Origin: Benincasa hispida
Lineage: Eukaryota; Streptophyta; Magnoliopsida; Cucurbitales; Cucurbitaceae
Direction of reading: 5' to 3'
DNA length: 64,000 nt
NCBI RefSeq assembly: GCF_009727055.1
Contig: NC_052357.1
Span: forward strand, 86,452,721 to 86,516,720
Shown piece after piece: positions 1 through 11,183 of the stretch. Positions within the stretch are counted from its first letter, which is position 1; every line of letters begins with the position of its first letter. The translations under genes and the position numbers were made by a program. The notes beneath the pieces were generated by a model. That model saw only the letters and a list, made by a program, of their open reading frames with translations, was not told where the DNA came from and searched no databases.

Positions 1-850
1 TTTACATTTGCGGTTGTTTGTAAAGGCCCCTGCGTTTTTGGGCATTAATAATCTTTATCGAGTCTGTATTCAAATTTTGTTTGAAGTTTTGAGTCGTTCG
101 AAGAAGCAGATCTATGCAAGCGTTGCAGTTCTTCGAGGAAGGAGACGATCTAGGGTTGATCACATCGTGCAGAAGATGTGGTACATGATCGCTGTTAATC
201 GCATCGTAAAGACAATGGAGCACGCGATCGCTGTTGAATGCATCGATTAAACGATGGGGTATGCGATCAAAAGTTGATCACATCGTAAAGACGATGGAGT
301 AGCGATTGTTGTTGAACGCATCATTTAAACAATGGGGTATGCGATCAAAAGTTAATCGTATCATATTGACGATCGGGTACGCGATCGCAAAGTATTGAGT
401 CATGTAGGCGATGAGATGCTCGCATATCGTTTAACGCACGCGCACTAGACGATCGTTTAGGTCAACAAGCTTCATCGCTTAGTAACTGACTAAACGATCG
501 CTTAGTAACGCAAGGTAAATCGTTTACCTGGTTGCACGCATCATGTAGACGATGAGATGCTCGCATATCGTTTAACGCACGCGCACTAGACGATCGTTTA
601 GGTCAACAAGCTTCATCGCTTAGTAACTAACTAAACGGTCGCTTAGTAACACAAGGTAAATCGTCTATCTGTTGTCGCGCTAAGCGATCGCATAGACGAT
701 CAGGCTTCGCAGCCTCGTTGTTGTCTACGCGATCGTTTAATTATGCTTCTATCATCTAGTGTGCGCTGAATGATCATAGATCTACGGCGTTACCTACACG
801 ATGGAGTCCTCCTAGCGGTTCAAGACCCAGTTCGCCTGTGAACCGGTTTG
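1..850 (+). repeat. CGATCG-rich imperfect tandem repeats in Copia leader/LTR-proximal DNA
   Basis: The stretch is built from variants of short words such as GCGATCGC, ACGATCG, CATCGTAAAGACGATGG and CGCTTAGTAAC. Two longer tandem duplications are visible. About 120 bp at 402-525 recurs at 542-665 with a 140-bp period and few changes. A block starting at 233 recurs at 311 (78-bp period). Open frames here are products of the repeats and match no family. Similar vocabulary returns at 16540-16810 inside the element's 3' LTR, so I infer this is LTR-derived or leader repeat DNA of the same Copia family. Confidence 0.6.
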
Positions 851-2490
851 CTCAATGAAAAATGTAATAGATAGGGTTTTTTCATTTTGGTTTTTATAAA
901 GGCTCATCCCGGTCCATTAATCCTTTGTTTATAATATGCGATGTATGTTTTTTATATGTGATATGGTATACACATATAGTTAATCCCACTTTAGGTTATG
1001 CAATGGTCATGCATCATCTCTTTATTGTAGTTGTTATAATTTAGAGAAGCATGATTTAATTATGTAAGGCATGTTCATGCATCATATAATATAAAAGTTA
1101 TATTTATGCATGCATAAAAAGCATTGACATGCATCATCTTTATATTATAATTGTTATAGTATAAGGGTGAATGATAGCATGTTTACTTGGTTTTTAGGCG
1201 TTATATAAAAGTTATGTATAGTAATGACCGGACATTGCATGAAACATGACACATAGGTTATTTTATAAATGTTATAAATGCCTCGTTGTGCGCAATGGTT
1301 TTAGTTGTTTCTTTTTAAAAGTTAAAGAAAAATTAGAATTAAAAGAAATAAGAAAGACATGCATGCTCACTTAGGTTTAATTCATGGTTTTAAAGTGTTT
1401 AAAACTTGGATCACATAGACCTAAGATCACGGTTCTAATATGATTTACAAACCTAAGGCTTTAATCTTTTAATCAGTTTAATAGGATTAAATTGGCTAAT
1501 AAAAGATTAAAGTGTAGCAAATCTATCTATAAGGGACCTTTTGTCTAAGGCGGGTTCTGTCTAGGATTGGGTATTTAAGTTGACGAAAACATAACACCCC
1601 TACCTGGGAACTTACCTGGAAAGGTGAATTAGATAGATTTGATGCATGCTTGCAAGTTAAGGACAATCCATTAAAGTGTTTAAATGTGACTACTTGAACT
1701 TGTTCATATTTCATAGACAAACGTTGTTTGTGAGCAGAGTTTAAAAAGACGACTTAGACTAAAATCAGTAGCCAGATTGTCTAGGTTAATGAACCCCTAG
1801 GTAGAACATTTATTGGGAGGTACTTGGGGTATAAGATGCTTCACTTATACCTTTCACGTTTCTCCTAAATAGTCTACACCATGAGATCTACCCTCGGCCT
1901 CGCGGCACTTTTGGTGTGTCCCCCTAATGGATGGTGTTTGGGTAGGTCAATATCAAGGTGGATGGAAAGAGTGTTCATAGTAAGCGGGAGCAGGAAGTGC
2001 ACTCATATCCCTCGGTCTCCCTCATTAGATTGCATAAAGTTACTGCACATCGCCTCGAGGCACCTTGGGAGTGTCCCCTAAAGGATGGCAGTTTTACGTA
2101 TTTCTTTATTTGATCTCCTGTAAGAGAATAAGGTAACTTAGTCTCTTGTCCTAATCTACTGAGCTCATTAGGGTGGGACTCTGGCACTGAAAGCGAGGGG
2201 TTACACTTACACAGAATAGTTAAATGTTAAAGATTTTGGACCGAAAAATGGTGGTTGTTAGGTTCAGTTTCAAGAGTTGGTTCTGCCTAATGGTTGAGAA
2301 TTTCTCATCCTAGTGAAGCGGCAACTGATCACCCCACTAGTGACATTTGTCCTGCCTTATTGGGGCATCATTGCAAAATAGAAGTCTATATCTTAGGGTA
2401 CTTGAAACTATTTTGCAAAACTGATTGGTTTAAAAGTGGTTTAGAAAATTCTAATAAAATTTTGTTCATATTTTCAACAACTTTTTCAAA
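851..2490 (+). other. Untranslated leader of the Copia element
   Basis: No coding sequence is recognisable here. The segment is moderately AT-rich and runs directly into the gag start at 2491. Short internal duplications occur, for example two related blocks ending in TGTCCCC(C)TAA near 1915-1927 and 2072-2081. An inverted repeat (GGTTCA...TGAACC) lies at about 819-844. Small open frames (1523-1720, 1881-2081, 1975-2187, 2294-2518) lack any family similarity and are not annotated as genes. Confidence 0.5.
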
Positions 2491-3380
2491 ATGGCAACAG
2501 CCACGTTGGCATTACTAAGCGCCGAAAAACTTACTGGTGATAATTTCGCAACTTGGAAACACATAATCACGATGATCCTGATCATCGAGGATCTCATGTT
2601 CGCTCTCACGGAGGCTTATCCTCCTATTCCAACTCCTAATGCCGCTCGAAATGTTCAGGAGGCATACGAGTGATGGACAAGGGTGAATGAGAAGGCCCGA
2701 GCCTACATCTTGGCAAGTCTTTCTGAAGTCTTGGCCAAGAAACATGAGCCTATGGTCTCAACGCGTGAGATCATGGAGTCCCTGCAGGGGATGTTTAGAC
2801 AACCGTCTGAACAGCTTATGCATGAGGCTTTTAAATACATATTCCACTCCAAAATGGAAGAAGGTACCTCTGTTCGTGAACATGTGCTTAACATGATGGT
2901 CCACTTTAATGTGGCAGAGTTGAATGAGTTTACCATCGATGAGGGCAGCCAGGTTAGCATAATTATACATTCTTTGTTGGAGAGCTTCCTGTATTTGTTA
3001 GCAATGTGATACTTAACAAAGTGAAATATAACCTTACAACTCTCCTCAATGAGTTGCAAACCTATTAATCTTTACTAAAAAGTAAGGAGAGGCAAAAGGG
3101 TGAGGCAAATGTTGTTTCATCCTCCAGGACATTCCATAAAGCTTCGACCTCAGGAACGAAGTCTGCACCTTCTACTTCTAACTCTGCAAAGAGGAAGAAG
3201 AAGAAGGGTGGTAAGGGAAAAGGGAAAGCGCCTACTAACCCACCGCCTGTCGCTCAAAGGAGGCGTCCACACGTTGCTAAAAGAAAGTGTTTCTACTGCA
3301 ATCAAGATGGACACTGGAAGAAAAACTGTCCTCGGTATCTGAAAGAGAAGAAAGCAGACAAGGCTAAGACCAAGGTCGAT
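2491..3380 (+). pseudogene. Copia gag pseudogene
   Basis: The start MATATLALLSAEKLTG opens a Copia gag of the UBN2/DUF4219 type, the particle (nucleocapsid) protein. An in-frame TGA at 2671-2673 interrupts it, the same frame resumes (2674-3009), and another stop follows near 3007. Coding similarity continues in another frame to a CCHC zinc knuckle at 3288-3329 (C-x2-C-x4-H-x4-C, read as CFYCNQDGHWKKNC), which would bind the RNA template. At least one stop and one frameshift make this a dead copy. Confidence 0.85.
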
Positions 3381-3399
3381 AAAGGTAAATGTGATTTAC

Positions 3400-4800
3400 T
3401 TGTTCTTGAAACTTATTTAGTGGAGAATGATGATTCTGCCTGGATAATTGATTCGAGCGCCACTAACTATGTTTATTCTTCTTTTCAGAGGATGAGATCT
3501 TAGCGACAGTTGGAGGCTGGTGAGATGACGATGCAAGTAGGCACCGGGCACGTCGTCACAGCTGTGGCAATGGGAGGACTCCAGTTAGCTTTACATAATA
3601 GGTTTCTTATTTTAAATGATGTATATATTGTTCCCGAACTAAAGAGGAATTTCATTTATATAAAGTGTTTATTGCAATGTAAATATACAATCTCTTTTAA
3701 TGTGGATAAATCGTTTATTCATAAAGATGGTATTTTTATTTGCACAGCAAATCTGGAATCGAATTTATATGTGCTAAGGACGTTAGCCATTAATTCTCTC
3801 CATAATACTGAATTTTTCAGAACAGTCGTAACTCAATCAAAACGTCGACGTATTTTTGCAAAAGAAAATGCCCAACTTTGGCATCTTCGTTTAGGGCACA
3901 TCAATTTCAATAGGATTGAGAGATTGGTGAAGAACGGACTTCTAAGTGAGTTAGAAGAAAATTTTTTACTAGTGTGCGAATCTTGTCTTGAGGATAAGAT
4001 GACTAAACAACATTTTACTGGAAAAGGTTATAGAGCCAAGGAGCCTCTTAAGTTTGTGCATTCTGACCTTTGTAGTCCTATGAAAGTGTGAGTCCGAGGT
4101 GGCTATGAGTATTTTATCAGTTTCACTGATGATTACTCAAGGTAGGGTATATTTATCTTATGCAATGGAAGTCTGAATCCTTTGAAAAGTTCAAAAAGTT
4201 CAAGGTTGAAGTTAAAAACGCATTAGATAGACGGATTAAAACACTTCGATCGAATCAAGGTGGAGAATTTTTGGACTCAGCATTCTAGGACTATTTGATA
4301 GAACATGGAATCGTTTCCTAACTCTCAGCGCCGGGTACACCTCAGTAGAATGGTGTAGCGGAGAGGAGAAATCAGGACCTTGTTAGACATGGTTCGCTCG
4401 ATGATTGAATTATGCTTCCTTTACCGAACTTGTTTTAGGGTTTCGCAGTGGAGACTTACGGTATACATACTCAACTGTGTTCCCTTCAAGAGTGTTGCAA
4501 GAAACACCTCTGGAGTTTTGGAACGGGCGTAAAGCTAGTTTACGTCATTTCTGTATTTAGGGTTGCCCTGCACATGTGCTTAAGACTAATCCCAAGAAGT
4601 TGGAACCACGGTCGAGGTTATACCTCTTTATAGGCTACCCCAAAGGTACACGAGTGGGATATTTTTATGATCTGATGGAAAATAGGGTGTTTGTTTCAAC
4701 AAACACTACTTTCCTGGAGGAAGACATATAAAGGAGCACAGTCCACGAAGCAAAGTCGAGTTGCGTAAGCTTTCCAATGAAACTACTGAAGCTTCAACAA
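3400..4800 (+). pseudogene. Copia protease and integrase pseudogene (pol 5' half)
   Basis: Downstream of gag the frame carries the aspartic-protease region, but the active-site motif usually D-S/T-G-A reads D-S-S-A at 3450-3461. A stop follows at about 3500. The frame 3510-4091 holds the GAG-pre-integrase and zinc-binding part of integrase: paired histidines in WHLRLGH and a C-x2-C pair (CESC), then the first catalytic Asp region (FVHSDLCSP). A stop at 4089-4091 and others downstream break the integrase core. Coding similarity fades at the insertion at 4828. Confidence 0.8.
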
Positions 4801-4822
4801 GAGTTGTTGAAGAGCCTGCTAT

Positions 4823-4827
4823 ATCAG
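4823..4827 (+). repeat. Target-site duplication, left copy (ATCAG)
   Basis: Matches 6486-6490 exactly. The Copia reading resumes directly after the second copy, which fixes both edges of the insertion. Confidence 0.75.
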
Positions 4828-6485
4828 TAGAAATACAAGTTATTTATACATCTTATTTGGAATATGTGGTAAAGAAGGAAAAAGTTGCGTCGAACATATA
4901 GAAATTGACTTAGAACGCAAAAGTTGTAAAATGTCGGAAGCACACCTGTTTACCCATTACAATGGCAAAAAGGGACGTCCAAGCCTTTGTTTTGTAGGAA
5001 ACAGGTATCACCGTATGCAAAAATCGCTAGAGGACAAAAAGAGCAACGCATGCGATGATCGATAGCGACCTGAAAAAAGCAACGCATTCGCACCGTATGT
5101 GATGATCAACCATGTATAAAAAGAGTGACGCATTCGCGAGGTTTTCTGAAATTGTACAGCTTTTCTGTTGTACGATTTGACAAATTGAATATGGAGCAGA
5201 GTTTCCACCAAGCCTTGGCAGAAAAAGTAACTTTTTAGAGTGGGACCACTGACGAATAAGGTGCTAAGGTCTATAAATAGCTACATCAATTTCAAAGAGA
5301 GAAGGCTGGTCTAAAGAGACATTTAGAGAAAATCTGGGAGAAAGACGAGACAAATCCGAAAGAGAAGTCTCGGAAGCTAGAAATTCATTCACAATCCCGA
5401 AAAGAAGCTCTGTGCAAGGAGCATCTCCACCTGGGGAACTATCCTGAGAAGGAAGTCCTCCACCTCACTCCTCCTACACGTCGGCAAGCAAATCAACTTC
5501 GGTCGGGATTCGTATCAAGACATTGACACGCTTTCCTTATTTGTTCTCATTTTCTACTCATCAACTGTTGTTCATTTCTAATCTTTCATTCATTTATCTG
5601 TAGCAAATGCTTATCTTTGTCTTTTAATATCATTATCATATTCATCTTCATCTCTCTGTTCTCCACCATACATTCATCATCCATTTCCCAAATCATGTGT
5701 AACTAATCCTCTAGGGTAAGGGGGAAGGATTAAGCGAGTGAGTTAATCCATGTTGAAGAAATCAGCTAAGTTTAGCTAACGCATGCTCAACGACATCTTC
5801 ACCTCACATCTTCACCTGTGAGAGCAGAAGTGAAGATGTTAATCCACCTCTCGAATACGTTAACTAAAACAAGAAGTATTTCCAGAGATGGAAACAACCT
5901 TGCCTTCGCTACATTCATCCCTGTTCACCATAGAGATATGGGAACGTGGCCGATCACTGAGAGGTGTAAGCCAACGAAAAACGGAACCTTAGTTGCATCC
6001 TCAACAGGATTGACGAACTTGCAATGTCCTTTCCCCCAACCCATTCTCTTTCGACACATTTCACAAGACTTGCCATCGCATTCCATCATTCACTTGCACA
6101 ACTTCACAGTTATTCATTTATTTGTTTGTTTATTTATTTGTCACCACATTTTACTTTTGCAACACGATTCATTATTATTTTGTTTTCGGTCGCATATATC
6201 ACATTTATCATCGCAATCCCTGTGTTCGACCTCAGATCACTCTGAAAAACTTGCGGAGGAATTATACATGGTTCCAGCACAAGAAAACATGTGACACGCA
6301 CAAATTACATGAACGCATACTACGAGCGCATCTAAGCACCATCGCATATATTATCTTAAAGCGTATTATCACATTTATTATCGAGAAGTGTGATTTAGCA
6401 ACGCATATCAACATATACACACATCATCATTTAGTCTTTGAGGTGGCATTGCATTACATTACATCTGCCGCAATTTCATTTGACA
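4828..6485 (+). mobile_element. Solo-LTR-like insertion in Copia pol
   Basis: This 1,658-bp block has no protein coding and interrupts the Copia polyprotein. It is flanked by a perfect 5-bp direct repeat, ATCAG, at 4823-4827 and 6486-6490, the duplication length usual for LTR retrotransposons. It ends in ...TTGACA and begins TAG, a likely decayed TG. A TATA box (CTATAAATAG, 5271-5280) and the phrase CCCTGTGTTCGACCTCAGATC (6221-6240 region), often seen near the 3' end of plant Gypsy LTRs, support a solo LTR in the plus orientation. Open frames at 5818-6544 are chance frames. Confidence 0.75.
5271..5280 (+). promoter_or_regulatory. TATA box of the solo LTR
   Basis: CTATAAATAG in the middle of a non-coding LTR-like block is the position expected for the LTR promoter. 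Inference only; the element lacks coding DNA. Confidence 0.4.
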
Positions 6486-6589
6486 ATCAGCAAGAGTTAT
6501 TGATGGGAGTTCATCCAGTAGGTCGGTTCCACCTCAAGAGTTGAGGGAACCTCGACGTAGTGGGAGGGTTGCGAACCCGCTCGTTTACT

Positions 6590-8206
6590 ATCTGGGTTTC
6601 ACGAAAATCCTTGCTATGGTAGCAGATGGTGACGTTGAGGATCCGTTGTCTTATAAGAAGGCAATGGAGGATGTTGACCGGGATGAATGAGTCAAGGCCA
6701 TGGATCTCGAGATGGAGTCGATGTACTTCAACTTAGTATGGGATCTTGTAGATCAGCCTGATGGGGTAAGACCTATAGGTTGTAAATGGATTTACAAGCG
6801 AAAACGGTGTGATGATAGGAAGGTACAAACCTTCAAGGCTCGACTTGTGGCAAAGGGTTATACCCAGGTAGAGAGAGTCGACTATGAGAAGACTTTCTCA
6901 CCTGTTGCCATGTTAAAGTTGATCCGCATCCTCCTGTACATTGCAGTTTATTATAATTATGAGATCTGGCAAATGGATGTCAAGACGGCCTTTTTGAATG
7001 GCAATCTTGAAGAGACCATTTACATGGTGCAACCTGAGGTATTCATAGCCTAAGGTCAAGAGCAAAAGGTTTGCAAACTGAATGGTTCATTTATGGGCTA
7101 AAAGAGGTGTCTCGATCTTGGAACATACGGTTTGATACTGCGATCAAGTCTTATGGATTTGACCAAAACGTTAATGAACTTTATGTCTATAAGAAGATCA
7201 TCAACGCTTCAGTAGTTTTCTTAGTGTTGTATGTAAACGATATCCTACTCATTCAGAATGATGTAGGTATACTGACTGCAGTTAAGAACTGGCTAGAGAC
7301 CGAATTTCAAATGAAATATTTTGGAGAGGCTCAGTTTGTTCTAGGTATACAGATCTTTCGGGATCGTAAGAACAAAGTGCTAGCACTGTTTTAGGCATCG
7401 TACATTGACAATATGTTGCTCAAGTACTCGATGCAGGACTCCAAGAGGGGCCTACTGCTATTCAGGCATGGAGTCACTTTGTCTAAGGACATGTGTCCTA
7501 AGACGCCTCAAGAGGTTGAGGAGATGAGACGGGTCCCATATGCGTCTGTCGTTGGCAATTTGATGTATGCGATGCTTTATACCCATCCAGACATCTGCTA
7601 CATTATGGGCATAGTCAGTAGGTATCAGTCTAACCCAGGCCAGAGTCACTGGACCGCAGTGAAGAATATCCTCAAGTATCTTCGGAGAACGAGGGACTAC
7701 ATGCTCGTGTATGGTTCTAGGGGTTTGATCCTTACAAGATACATGGATTCTAATTTTCAGACTGATAAGGACTCTCGTAAGTCCACATCAAGGTCAATCT
7801 TTACTCTTAAAGGAAGAGCTGTAGTGTGGCGAAGCACTAAGCAGGGGTGCATCGCCGACTCCACTATGGAGGCGGAGTACGTAGCGACTTGCGAAGCTAC
7901 TAAGGAGGTCCCTGGCTCAGGAAGTTCTTGACAGAACTGGAAGTTGATCCAAATATGTTTAGGCCTATTATCCTCTATTGTGATAATAATGGGACAGAGG
8001 CAAACTCCAAGGACTCGAGGAGTCATAGGTGCGACAAACACATAGAGCGAAAGTATCATTTGATCCGCGAGATAGTGCATCGAGGGGACGTGATCGTCAC
8101 GAAGATCGCTTCGGAGCACAATGTTGCTGACCTATTTACAAAGGCTCTTACAACTATAGTGATTAAGGGTCACCTACGGAGCATGGGTCTACAGGATCGC
8201 CCGTGA
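6590..8206 (+). pseudogene. Copia reverse transcriptase and RNase H pseudogene (pol 3' half)
   Basis: Frames 6700-7053, 7071-7394, 7413-7931 and 7928-8206 together cover a Copia RT and RNase H. Visible landmarks are the W-I-Y-K-R and K-A-R-L-V-A-K-G-Y-T-Q blocks, the Q-M-D-V-K-T-A-F-L-N-G motif, and the RNase H signatures around D-S-T-M-E-A-E-Y. The catalytic YVDD box reads Y-V-N-D at 7230-7241, losing a metal-binding Asp. Stops lie between 6669 and 6690, at about 7051, at 7392-7394 and at 7929-7931. The enzyme would copy RNA into DNA inside particles, but this copy is inactive. The purine tract follows at about 8285. Confidence 0.85.
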
Positions 8207-8284
8207 CTAGACTAGGGCAAGTGGGTGATTTTATTATACTGGGCTTTTATGCCTTAGTTTATTATACACCCACTTCGCTTTAGG

Positions 8285-8296
8285 AAAAGTGGGAGA
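8285..8296 (+). other. Polypurine tract of the Copia element
   Basis: AAAAGTGGGAGA immediately precedes the start of LTR-like DNA (TTTTAGGGTTGATGCCCTAAA, first base near 8297). It would prime plus-strand DNA synthesis. Confidence 0.6.
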
Positions 8297-9019
8297 TTTT
8301 TAGGGTTGATGCCCTAAAGTCTCGTGTCCTGTAGTTTGTAAACAATTTGTACGAACGCTTGTGTTGTTAATATATGATATTTACTTCACATCTTGTTTTT
8401 TGCTCAGTTGCTTGTTTTATTTGCTTTACCACAAACCAATAAACATAAAATCCATGGTTATCTGTATGTGACTCAAGCATGTATGTGGTGACATACAAGT
8501 GGATCATGTCTTGAGTGATAACCAAAATGGTCTGCAGTATACGGATATAAGAGGGAAACCTTATCCTAGTAATGCTACGGATGCGGCCCGCTTTGTGGAA
8601 TGGTCACAAGTGTTGTCGTCTCGTTATATAACACCGTTCATGACAGAGACTTCATTTCATTAGGATAGTCATAGGTAACATGTCCTCAATCCTGAGTGAG
8701 TTGGGAACTTCTGTCATTGAGGGTGGTTCTTTGATTTGTATGGGTGCGAGTGGCCAGGTCATTAATTCAATCCTACCATTTTGGGGATTCGTCTGATTTA
8801 AGAGCTGGGAACTCAGCTACACAAGATGGAATTCACTCTTCCCCGAGGCAGGGGTAAGTATATAGATAGCTCCCTTAAGGCTAATTCCAGGGCTTGAACG
8901 ATGTGGTGCCACATAGGTTCTCTTGGCCCGAGAGGTGTTCACACATAGTTGGACTATGTTGTATTGTTCATCAGAGAAATCAGTGGTACTTAAGAAGTGA
9001 GATGCAACTATAGGGCCAA
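8297..9019 (+). repeat. Copia 3' LTR, first part (U3)
   Basis: The segment begins after the purine tract with a decayed TGTTGGGG-type start. Its sequence is recognisably the same as the reverse complement of 18200-18951: shared blocks include GGATTCGTCTGATT, GATTTGTATGGGT and TCCTGAGTGAGTTG. It stops abruptly at 9019 where the Ty3 element begins, and continues at 15894. Confidence 0.75.
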
Positions 9020-11169
9020 TGTAATACCCCGAGTTTTTATTTAATTTCAATAATTTTTATTAATTGGGGGCATTTTTGGAATTTTTGGACTTAAGTGTAA
9101 TTGCGGGAATTTAACTATTGACATTGAAATTAATTAATTTGGAAATTAATGGATTAACGTTGAAATTATTCAATTTGGAAATTAATGGCAGGAACTAATT
9201 TCATTTTGGAAGGAAGGGGTGTTTCAATTTAATGGTTTAATCGGAGGGAAGTTATGAAAATTGGACTTTCAATGTCACACAAATTTAATTTGAAATTAAT
9301 GTCAAGAATTAATTACATTTTGGAAGGGGGCTATGTCACACAAATTTAATTTGAAATTAATGTCAAGAATTAATTTTATTTTGGAAGGGGGTTATGTCAT
9401 ACAAATTTAATTTGAAATTAATGTCAAGAATTAATTTCATTTTGGAAGAGGGTTATGTCATATGAATTTAATTTGAAATTAATGTCAAGAATTAATTTCA
9501 TTGTGGAAGGGGGTAAGTTAAATTCTTTGTGAATTGAAAATTTTACGAGAGAAAAGGATTAAAAGTTGGAAGCAGGGTCTGATTGAAGGAAGAATTTGGA
9601 GATTGGAATATTGAGGGTGGTTGTTGCTCAGGCTTCCTTGGGGAATTGAATTCAAAGATTTATTATTGAAGACTGTCGCTTGGATCGATATCTGAATCTA
9701 GTATTGAGGTAAGTAATCTTACTACTGGAACTGCCCTAGTGCCAGGCAATGATAATTATGATTTATTGGGGATATATTGATAGTTTGATTTTATGTATGC
9801 CTTGTTGACATGAGGGTTTAAAAGACTAGTTGCGAATAGAGATGTTTGTATACTAGTATGATTTGAGTATATTATTGTTATTGAAAATTCTGCTGAATCT
9901 GAGGATGATGAGATGCATACGTATGTTATAGAGCTATAATGAAGAAATTTATATGTATGCTATAGAACAATGATGATGAGATGTATATGTATATTATGAG
10001 ACTAGGATGACAAGAGGTATATGTACGTTGTAGAATCATGATGATGAGATCTATATGTATGCTATAGAATCATGTGATACTTGTGATGTTGAGATTGTGA
10101 TAGTGTCCTCATTGATTAGTTAGATGCTCACTAGATATTGTGTTTCCTTTGGGATTCACCAGATATTGTGTTTCCTCCGGGATTCACCAGATTGTGTTTC
10201 CTTCGGGATTCACCAAATATTGTGTTTCCTTCAGGATTCACCAGATTATGTTTCCATCGGGATTCATTAGATATTGTGTTTCCTTCCGGATCCACCAGAT
10301 ATTGTATTTCCTTCGGATTCACTAAATTGTGTTTCTTTCGGGATTCACTAGATATTGTGTTTCCTTCGAGATTCACCAGGAGTTGTGTTTCCTTCGGGAT
10401 TCACCAGGGGTTGTGTTTCCTTAGGGATTCACCAGGGGTTGTGTCTCCTTCAGGATTCATCAGGGGTTGTGTCTCCTTCGGGATTCATCAGGGGTTGTGT
10501 CTTCTTCGGGATTCACCAGCAGTTGTGTCTCCTTCGGGATTCACCAGCAGTTGTGTTTTCTTCGGGATTCACAGCGATTGTGTTTCCTTCGGGATTCACC
10601 GCGGTTGTGTTTCCTTCGGGATTCACCAGAGGTAGTGGGCATATTTAACTACCGTAGGATAGAAATCAGTTTTTCATGTATGTATGTGTCCCATGAAAAC
10701 TAGAGCAGTTTATATGTTCCACCAGAGGTAGGCATCTAAAGGACATAGATGCCTAGCCTGACTCCAGTAGTGAGGTTACTTACTGAGTATTTTATACTCA
10801 CCCTTTCTCATGTTTATGTTTCAGGTAAGGGTAGAGACGCGCAAATGAATGACAAGAAGAGTCCATGAACGAGCCACTGGGGACCATTTTTAATGCTTCC
10901 GCTCATGTTTTAAGAGTTATTTTATGTTTTTAACTTTCAGTCTTGACATTTGGAACTTACCGTTTGAGTGTTTTCAGACTTATTTATTTCCATTTATGAC
11001 TTATGGATACCCCATTATTTGTTTTTAATATTTGAATTTAATGAAGGACTTTTAAACTTACCTTATTTATTTAGCATTTATTTTACCATAAAAGATGTCG
11101 TTTTAAGTTCCATGCATGCATGTATTTAGTAACGGTCTAACTTAAGTCCTAGGGGGTCAAGTCATTACA
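9020..11169 (+). repeat. 5' LTR of the Tekay/Del-like element
   Basis: Starts TGTAATACCCCGAG and ends ...CATTACA just before the primer site. It is 2,150 bp and aligns over its length with 13915-15893 with scattered differences. Inside are a repeated AATTTAATTTGAAATTAATGTC block (9280-9500) and the tandem array at 10135-10632. Confidence 0.85.
10135..10632 (+). repeat. Tandem array in 5' LTR, about 18 units of ~28 bp
   Basis: Variants of TTCACCAGATATTGTGTTTCCTTCGGGA (in two pieces: TTCACCAGATATTG and TGTTTCCTTCGGGA) repeat about 18 times without spacers. The unit lacks stop codons, so long artificial open frames run through it in several frames (for example 10138-10635 and 10355-10648). They encode only FGIHQ/RDSP-type repeats and are not proteins. 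Later units change from CAGATATTG to CAGGGGTTG, showing local duplication history. Confidence 0.9.
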
Positions 11170-11171
11170 GT

Positions 11172-11183
11172 TGATATCAGAGC
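11172..11183 (+). other. Primer binding site of the Tekay/Del-like element
   Basis: TGATATCAGAGC, two bases after the LTR end, matches the common plant initiator-Met tRNA primer site TGGTATCAGAGC with one mismatch. Confidence 0.7.

Noticed and set aside
1..850. GCGATCGC-rich DNA as cyanobacterial HIP1 or bacterial contamination
   Set aside because: The sequence is tandemly duplicated, non-coding and continuous with a plant Copia element whose 3' LTR has similar words.
5818..6544. Overlapping open frames of 73-158 codons
   Set aside because: They sit within the solo-LTR-like insertion, overlap each other in different frames and have no family-like composition.
10135..10632. Possible CRISPR array (regular ~28-bp repeats)
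   Set aside because: There are no unique spacers: units abut directly, the array lies inside a retrotransposon LTR, and the genome is a plant's.
10138..10703. Long open frames encoding FGIHQ/RDSP repeat proteins
   Set aside because: They are produced by a stop-free tandem DNA repeat in several frames at once and recur in the other LTR.
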